DNA from: Ilumatobacteraceae bacterium | GTDB taxonomy: Bacteria; Actinomycetota; Acidimicrobiia; Acidimicrobiales; Ilumatobacteraceae | NCBI GenBank assembly: GCA_025463305.1 | Contig: JAOBWK010000052.1 | Span: forward strand, 1-18,979 | Direction of reading: 5' to 3' | DNA length: 18,979 nucleotides | Shown here: in pieces, positions 15,244 to 18,979 of the stretch | Layout: the number at the start of each line of letters is the position of its first letter | How positions within the stretch are numbered: the stretch's first letter is position 1 | Position numbers and translations under genes: made by a program | The notes under the pieces: model-generated | Told to the model about the DNA's origin: nothing | The model's database searches: none | What the model saw: the letters and a program-made list of their open reading frames with translations, nothing else

Positions 15244-15924
15244 GTGACCCAGCGCGAGAAGCACGTGTTGACCATCGAGGATGATGCCAGCATCGGTGCT
15301 TCCATCCAGGTGGCCCTCGAGTCCAACGGCTTGCGTTGCGTGCTGTGCACGACGGGCGAGGCAGCTGTGGCGTCTGTCGCGGCCGATTTCCCCGATCTCG
15401 TCCTGCTCGACGCGGGCCTTCCGGACATCGACGGTTTCGCGCTGTGCCGTCAGCTGAGATCGCAGCACCCGGAGCTCCCGATCGTGATCGTGACGGCACG
15501 CGACGCTGACATTGACGTCGTGGTCGGTCTGGACGCGGGAGCGAACGACTACGTCACGAAGCCCTTCTCGATGAGCGTGCTGATCGCCCGGGTACGCGCT
15601 CAGCTGCGGGCGACGGACGGGGTCGATCCCGACGCGACGATCGTGCTCGGCGATCTACGAATTGAACCAGCGGGGTACACGGCCACGGTGGCCGGTGAGC
15701 CGATGGACCTGCGGCCGAAGGAGTTCCAACTGCTGCTCTACCTCGTACGCGAGGCTTCTTGTGTGGTCACCCGGGACCGATTGCTGGCCGACATCTGGGA
15801 TCTGCACTGGGACAGTTCGACCAAGACCCTCGACATGCACCTCGTCGCCCTGCGGCGCAAGCTCGGGCAGGCTTTGCAGATCGTGACGGTGAGGGGCATC
15901 GGTTACAGGCTCGTCGCTCCGTGA
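15244..15924 (+). CDS. OmpR-family response regulator (system 2)
   Basis: A 226-aa regulator. The receiver domain (about 7-122) has Glu12/Asp13/Asp14, phosphoacceptor Asp56 in LVLLDAGLPD, Thr84 and Lys106 in TKPFSMS. The winged-helix domain (about 135-226) has MDLRPKEFQLLLYLVREA, LLADIWDLHWDSSTKTLDMH and the ending TVRGIGYRLVAP. The GTG at 15244 is supported by GAGAGG five bases upstream. The stop shares bases with the GTG of the kinase (GTGA overlap). It is not close in sequence to the system-1 regulator, and no output genes are evident next to it, so its target is unknown. Confidence 0.92.
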   Translation: MTQREKHVLTIEDDASIGASIQVALESNGLRCVLCTTGEAAVASVAADFPDLVLLDAGLPDIDGFALCRQLRSQHPELPIVIVTARDADIDVVVGLDAGANDYVTKPFSMSVLIARVRAQLRATDGVDPDATIVLGDLRIEPAGYTATVAGEPMDLRPKEFQLLLYLVREASCVVTRDRLLADIWDLHWDSSTKTLDMHLVALRRKLGQALQIVTVRGIGYRLVAP

Positions 15925-17198
15925 GGCGTCGGATCACGACGGCCATCGTGGGTGTGACGGCCCTGGTGTTGGTGATGTTGGGTGTGCCGCTCGCGATCGT
16001 TGTGCAGCGCCTCACGATCAACTCGCAGGTGGTCGAGTTGCAGTCGACGGTCGCTCATCTGCTGACTGAGATCAACGTGCCGATCAACGCAGCCGAATTG
16101 ACACATCTCGCCACAGAGCCGGATGCTCCGCCGCCGTACGGGGTGTACGACACGTCCGGCCATCTCGTGTACGGCGTCGGCCCGACCAGCGCCGATCGAG
16201 CGGTCGGCGGCGCCGAGCGAGGCTCGACCTCGTCGACGACCGACGGAGCGATCGTCGTTGCGGCTCCGTTGACGGACCGGGACGAGAACGTGCTCGCCGT
16301 GGTGCGGATCAGCCAGTCGCTGGCTCACGTGCACACGCGTGCCGGGCGGGCATGGGTGATCATGGCGATCGCGGGTGTCCTCGCTCTGATGGTCGCGTGG
16401 CTGTTGGGGAGCCGAGTCGCAGGCCGGCTCAGCCGTCCGGTCACGGACCTCGCGGAGAGCGCGTCGAGCTTGGGTGCCGGAGGGATCATTCCCATGCATC
16501 GACCGTCCGGCGTGGGGGAGATCGACGCCCTGGGGGACGCGCTTGCGCTGAGCTCTCAGCGCATCAACGAATCAATCGGCCGCGAGCGGCGGTTCAGTGC
16601 GGACGTGTCGCACCAGTTGCGGACGCCGCTGGCAGGGCTGAGGTTGCGCCTGGAGCGCGTGACCGGCAACGACAGTGGACTCTCGGTGGCGGGGGCGGCC
16701 CTGGTCGATCTCGATCGGCTCGAGGACACGGTGAGCCACCTGCTCGCCTTCGCCAGGGATGCCACTCCGACCTCGACCTCATGCCAGCTCGACGTCGTCG
16801 CTCGTGAGGCCGCACGACGCTGGACAGACCGATGCTCGGCGGAGGGCCGAGAGATCGTCGTCTCCGCGGACTCATCGGCTGTCGTGCGCGCCTCGACGAC
16901 GGCCATCGAGCAGATCCTGGACGTGTTGATCGACAACGCCGTCAAATATGGCAAGGGAACGATCCGCGTGACATGCCGGCGCACTGCTGGCGGAGCGGCA
17001 ATCGATGTCGTCGACGACGGATCGACCATCGCCGCGGGAACCGACGACGACCTGTTCCGCCGTGGTCACGGATCGAACAACGGCATCGGACTGGCGCTCG
17101 CGCGTTCGATCGCTGACGCGGAGGGAGGTCGGCTGATCATCACCAGTCGTCAGCCGACGACGTTCTCACTGATCTTGCTCACTGACGACTTCGGGTGA
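15921..17198 (+). CDS. Sensor histidine kinase (system 2)
   Basis: A 425-aa membrane kinase. Membrane segments lie at about residues 5-27 and 143-165, with an extracytoplasmic region of about 115 residues between them; a HAMP linker follows (about 165-215). The HisKA motif is DVSHQLRTPLAGLRLRLE (His231), with Gln instead of the usual Glu after the histidine. The ATPase domain has an N-box IDNAVKYGKG, an altered G1 box (DDGSTI, lacking the second Gly of DxGxG) and a G2 box NNGIGLALAR. SHQLRTPL kinases are common in actinobacteria, so it may work normally. The GTG start at 15921 overlaps the regulator stop. Its 3' end overlaps the DedA gene on the other strand by 33 bases. Confidence 0.9.
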   Translation: MRRRITTAIVGVTALVLVMLGVPLAIVVQRLTINSQVVELQSTVAHLLTEINVPINAAELTHLATEPDAPPPYGVYDTSGHLVYGVGPTSADRAVGGAERGSTSSTTDGAIVVAAPLTDRDENVLAVVRISQSLAHVHTRAGRAWVIMAIAGVLALMVAWLLGSRVAGRLSRPVTDLAESASSLGAGGIIPMHRPSGVGEIDALGDALALSSQRINESIGRERRFSADVSHQLRTPLAGLRLRLERVTGNDSGLSVAGAALVDLDRLEDTVSHLLAFARDATPTSTSCQLDVVAREAARRWTDRCSAEGREIVVSADSSAVVRASTTAIEQILDVLIDNAVKYGKGTIRVTCRRTAGGAAIDVVDDGSTIAAGTDDDLFRRGHGSNNGIGLALARSIADAEGGRLIITSRQPTTFSLILLTDDFG

Positions 17199-17828
17199 CG
17201 CCGACGCGGTCGTCTGATCGTTTCCTCGGTGGCGCCAGTACTCGACGGCTACCGGGGCGATCGAGATCGCGACGATCACGACGGCCGCGAACTCGATGTT
17301 GTGCTTGATGAAGCTGACCTTGCCGAGGAAGTAGCCGAGGGTCGTCACGCCAGCGGCCCAGAGCAGTCCGCCGATCACGTTGAACGACACGAAGGTCCGG
17401 TACCGCATCTTGCCGACACCCGCGAGCACGGGCGTGAATGTGCGCACGACGGGAACGAACCGCGCCAGGACGATGGTCTTCGATCCGTGTCGGTCGAAGA
17501 ACCCCTGGGCCTTGACGACGTTGGCCGGGTCGAACAGTCGACTCTTCGGTCGGGTGAAGATCGAAGGTCCGAGCCTGTCACCGATGAGGTAGCCGACCTG
17601 ATCGCCAGCGACGGCGGCCGCGAAGGCGACGGCCGCCGCGGCGAGGAGCCCACCGGGGAGCTTGTGGCCGCCTGCGTCGGAGGCGAGGAACCCGGCGAAG
17701 AACAACAGGGAGTCGCCCGGGAGGAAGAATCCGAGCAACAGTCCGCTTTCCGCGAACACGATCAACGCCAGGATCGGAAGGCCGCCGTGCTTGATCCAGT
17801 TGTTGGCGAAATCGAGCAGAGCGATCAT
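17166..17828 (-). CDS. DedA family membrane protein
   Basis: A 220-aa integral membrane protein of the DedA/VTT family, whose members act as lipid (undecaprenyl phosphate or phospholipid) flippases and affect envelope homeostasis. The conserved acidic residues Glu27 (FAESGLLLG) and Asp39 (FLPGDSLLF) are present. So are the two essential arginines six apart, Arg123 and Arg129, in LARFVPVVRTFTPVLAG. Membrane segments lie at about 17-50, 60-83, 135-160 and 172-195. The ATG at 17828 is the only start in frame (a stop codon lies four codons upstream) and no Shine-Dalgarno precedes it, so leaderless translation is possible. The gene converges on the kinase and overlaps its end. Confidence 0.92.
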   Translation of the reverse strand: MIALLDFANNWIKHGGLPILALIVFAESGLLLGFFLPGDSLLFFAGFLASDAGGHKLPGGLLAAAAVAFAAAVAGDQVGYLIGDRLGPSIFTRPKSRLFDPANVVKAQGFFDRHGSKTIVLARFVPVVRTFTPVLAGVGKMRYRTFVSFNVIGGLLWAAGVTTLGYFLGKVSFIKHNIEFAAVVIVAISIAPVAVEYWRHRGNDQTTASASPEVVSEQDQ

Positions 17829-17839
17829 GAGGTGACGCT

Positions 17840-17953
17840 ATGAGCGACCGCGATCCGAACCGATCGGATGACGACGATTTACGTCGAGTTGACCGGCGTG
17901 GCCGTGGGTGGGACCGCAACGTGCGTCACCGTGGCCTCGATGAAGGTCCGTGA
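17840..17953 (+). CDS. Possible small ORF divergent from DedA
   Basis: A 37-codon frame starts at ATG 17840 with a good GAGGTG seven bases upstream. The product is very hydrophilic, rich in Asp and Arg (SDRDPNRSDDDDLRR), and matches nothing I know. It begins only 12 bases from the divergent DedA start, which leaves little room for promoters. It may be a chance frame, or the 5' end of a gene destroyed along with the adjacent COG4705 remnant. Confidence 0.2.
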   Translation: MSDRDPNRSDDDDLRRVDRRGRGWDRNVRHRGLDEGP

Positions 17954-17972
17954 CCGCCTGTCGTCGTTGGGA

Positions 17973-18180
17973 ATGCCCGGCATGCTCCGCGTTCCCGAGA
18001 TCACGGCATGGTTCTGGATCGCGAAGGGCCTGTCCACGGCGATGGGAGAAGCCACGTCGGACTACCTGCTGCGCGTGCTCGGCCCAATCCCGCCCTGCTG
18101 CTCGGATTCGTCACCCGCTGGCCGCTGTGTCGGTCAACGGAGGTGCCGCCACCGTCGATGACGCACTCGTGGGCGGCTGA
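17973..18180 (+). pseudogene. Frameshifted N-terminal remnant of a COG4705 membrane protein
   Basis: From ATG 17973 the frame reads MPGMLRVPEITAWFWIAKGL and then STAMGEATSDYLLRVLGPIP, the N-terminal signature of COG4705 membrane proteins (VPEITxWFWIxKxLxTxxGExxxD). After codon 42 the sense moves to the next frame, where ALLLGFV continues the expected membrane helix, so one base has been lost or gained near 18093. Beyond about 18120 the similarity stops, although the family should continue for another 200 residues. It is a truncated, frameshifted copy; a COG4705 gene lies on the opposite strand from 18618 onward. Confidence 0.7.
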
Positions 18181-18617
18181 TCAGCGAGTCTGAACCATCG
18201 CAGCCGACCCAGAACCACTGTCGAGACGGCCTCGTCACTCGCGCGAAGGGTGCCACGTCGTTCGAAGGTAGTTCTCGGCGATGGTGGGCATCACGGCCAC
18301 GTCACCGATAGCAAGGCCGACTGATCGAACGGACGGCGGCTCGATCCCGGCGTCGTGAAGGCTCTGGACATCCATCGCGGTAACACGCCGATCGTCGAAC
18401 GTGCTTCTGCACGCTGCCGGGCGGACAAGGCGCGATACCAAGCGGCGACCTTCGTGGACGGCTCGACCGGTGCGTCCACCTCCCGTTTCGTCGCCCGCGT
18501 TGAAGGGATCGTCGGTGAGAACGCCGACGATCCTTTCCGTTCACGCCGGGTCGGGGAACCACCACCCACGCCAGCGAGCGATACCAGCTGAAAGCCATCC
18601 GCAATCGCGTGCGTTGA
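18181..18617. other. Gene-poor region
   Basis: No convincing gene was found in these 437 bases. Two faint signals exist. A plus-strand frame from GTG 18355 contains LDIHRGN, also present in the glycosidase remnant at 14958-14978. A minus-strand frame ending near 18235 reads IGDVAVMPTIAENYLRTTWH but lacks a start and a ribosome-binding site. The terminator-like hairpin at 18506-18533 is the clearest element. Confidence 0.4.
18506..18541 (+). terminator. Intrinsic terminator-like hairpin
   Basis: GGATCGTCGG and CCGACGATCC form a perfect 10-bp stem with an 8-base loop, followed on the plus strand by TTTCCGTT. The T-tract is short. It lies 85 bases beyond the stop of the minus-strand COG4705 gene, so it could also end that transcript, or act in both directions. 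No intact plus-strand gene ends immediately upstream of it. Confidence 0.55.
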
Positions 18618-18979
18618 TCACGACGCCGTCGCGGCCTCGGTGATGACGGCCGGCTTGCGGCGTTGTTGCTGGGTCATGATGATGACCACCACGAGGATCA
18701 GGGCGAGGAACACCACGCTGGTGCCGGTGGTGCCGAGCCCGAAGCCCTTGCCGGTGCCGGGATCGGCATCGGCGGCGATCTGGCGGGGTTGCGACATCAG
18801 GTCGCCGATCGATGCGCCGAGCGGGCGGGTCAGCACGTACGCCGACCAGAAGGCGAGGATCGGGTTGAGGCCGAACTTGAAGTGAGCGAGGGTGATCAGC
18901 GCGATCAACCCGGCGAACAGGGCGACGGACTTGCCGTAGCCCAAGTTGTACTTCTCGGCGATCAGGTCGCCGGCTGCAG
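18618..18979 (-). CDS. COG4705-type membrane protein, C-terminal part (partial)
   Basis: The minus frame enters from the right edge and stops at 18618-18620, giving about 119 residues of the C-terminal half. It begins with AAGDLIAEKYNLGYGKSVAL, then has membrane segments LFAGLIALITLAHF, ILAFWSAYVLTRPLGASIGD and TSVVFLALILVVVIIM. The FWxAYVLTRPLGAS(I/V)GD motif is diagnostic of this family of integral membrane proteins (sometimes described as predicted regulators of amylopullulanase; the true function is unsettled). The start lies outside the window; the internal GTG-like start at 18944 falls within the family-conserved region and is not the real one. The tail is basic (QQQRRKP). Confidence 0.85.
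   Translation of the reverse strand, partial: AAGDLIAEKYNLGYGKSVALFAGLIALITLAHFKFGLNPILAFWSAYVLTRPLGASIGDLMSQPRQIAADADPGTGKGFGLGTTGTSVVFLALILVVVIIMTQQQRRKPAVITEAATAS

Noticed and set aside
1..18979. CRISPR arrays, tRNA, rRNA, riboswitches
   Set aside because: No regularly spaced repeats were seen and no tRNA or rRNA core sequence was recognised in any gap on either strand; nothing resembled a riboswitch.

Overview
The window is high-GC DNA with dense, overlapping genes and many GTG starts. Several traits suggest an actinomycete, plausibly class Acidimicrobiia near Ilumatobacter: surface proteins with repeated VDTR...VVDLQGWF modules, a LytR C-terminal domain protein, an actinobacterial phosphodiester-glycosidase-like protein and COG4705 membrane proteins. 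The organism is an inference; no rRNA or other taxonomic marker is present.

Left part (1-7414). It opens with the 3' end of an IS481-type transposase, then a diguanylate cyclase with four PAS domains (300-2294). Next is a gene-poor stretch holding a decayed secreted-protein remnant on the minus strand (2404-2925) and a membrane-anchored LytR_C protein (complement 3105-3779). Divergent from that is a two-gene unit: a membrane-anchored phosphodiester-glycosidase-like protein (4200-5489) and, coupled through an ATGA overlap, a secreted protein with three surface repeats fused to an alpha/beta-hydrolase (5486-7414).

Central part (7689-14552). This is the most coherent system in the window: ABC ATPase and permease; OmpR-type response regulator and histidine kinase; an exported LolA-like protein; then a second ABC ATPase and permease. 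Most junctions are 4-bp or longer overlaps. The same tandem motif (TCAG repeated at 11-bp spacing, followed by GA) occurs three times: upstream of the first ABC pair, just before the regulator, and just before the LolA-like gene. Two of these are identical over 18 bp. I read this as an autoregulated envelope-stress or export regulon with the tandem motif as the regulator's operator; that reading is inferred.

Right part (14553-18979). It contains a broken paralogue of the phosphodiester-glycosidase-like gene (14655-15092) and a second two-component pair (15244-17198) whose kinase has HQLRTPL in place of HELRTPL. A DedA membrane protein converges on that kinase and overlaps it by 33 bp. A frameshifted N-terminal remnant of a COG4705 membrane protein follows. 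About 440 bases without a convincing gene, but with a terminator-like hairpin, come next. The window closes with the C-terminal half of another COG4705 protein on the minus strand, running off the edge. The right flank looks like a place where paralogues have been duplicated and lost.
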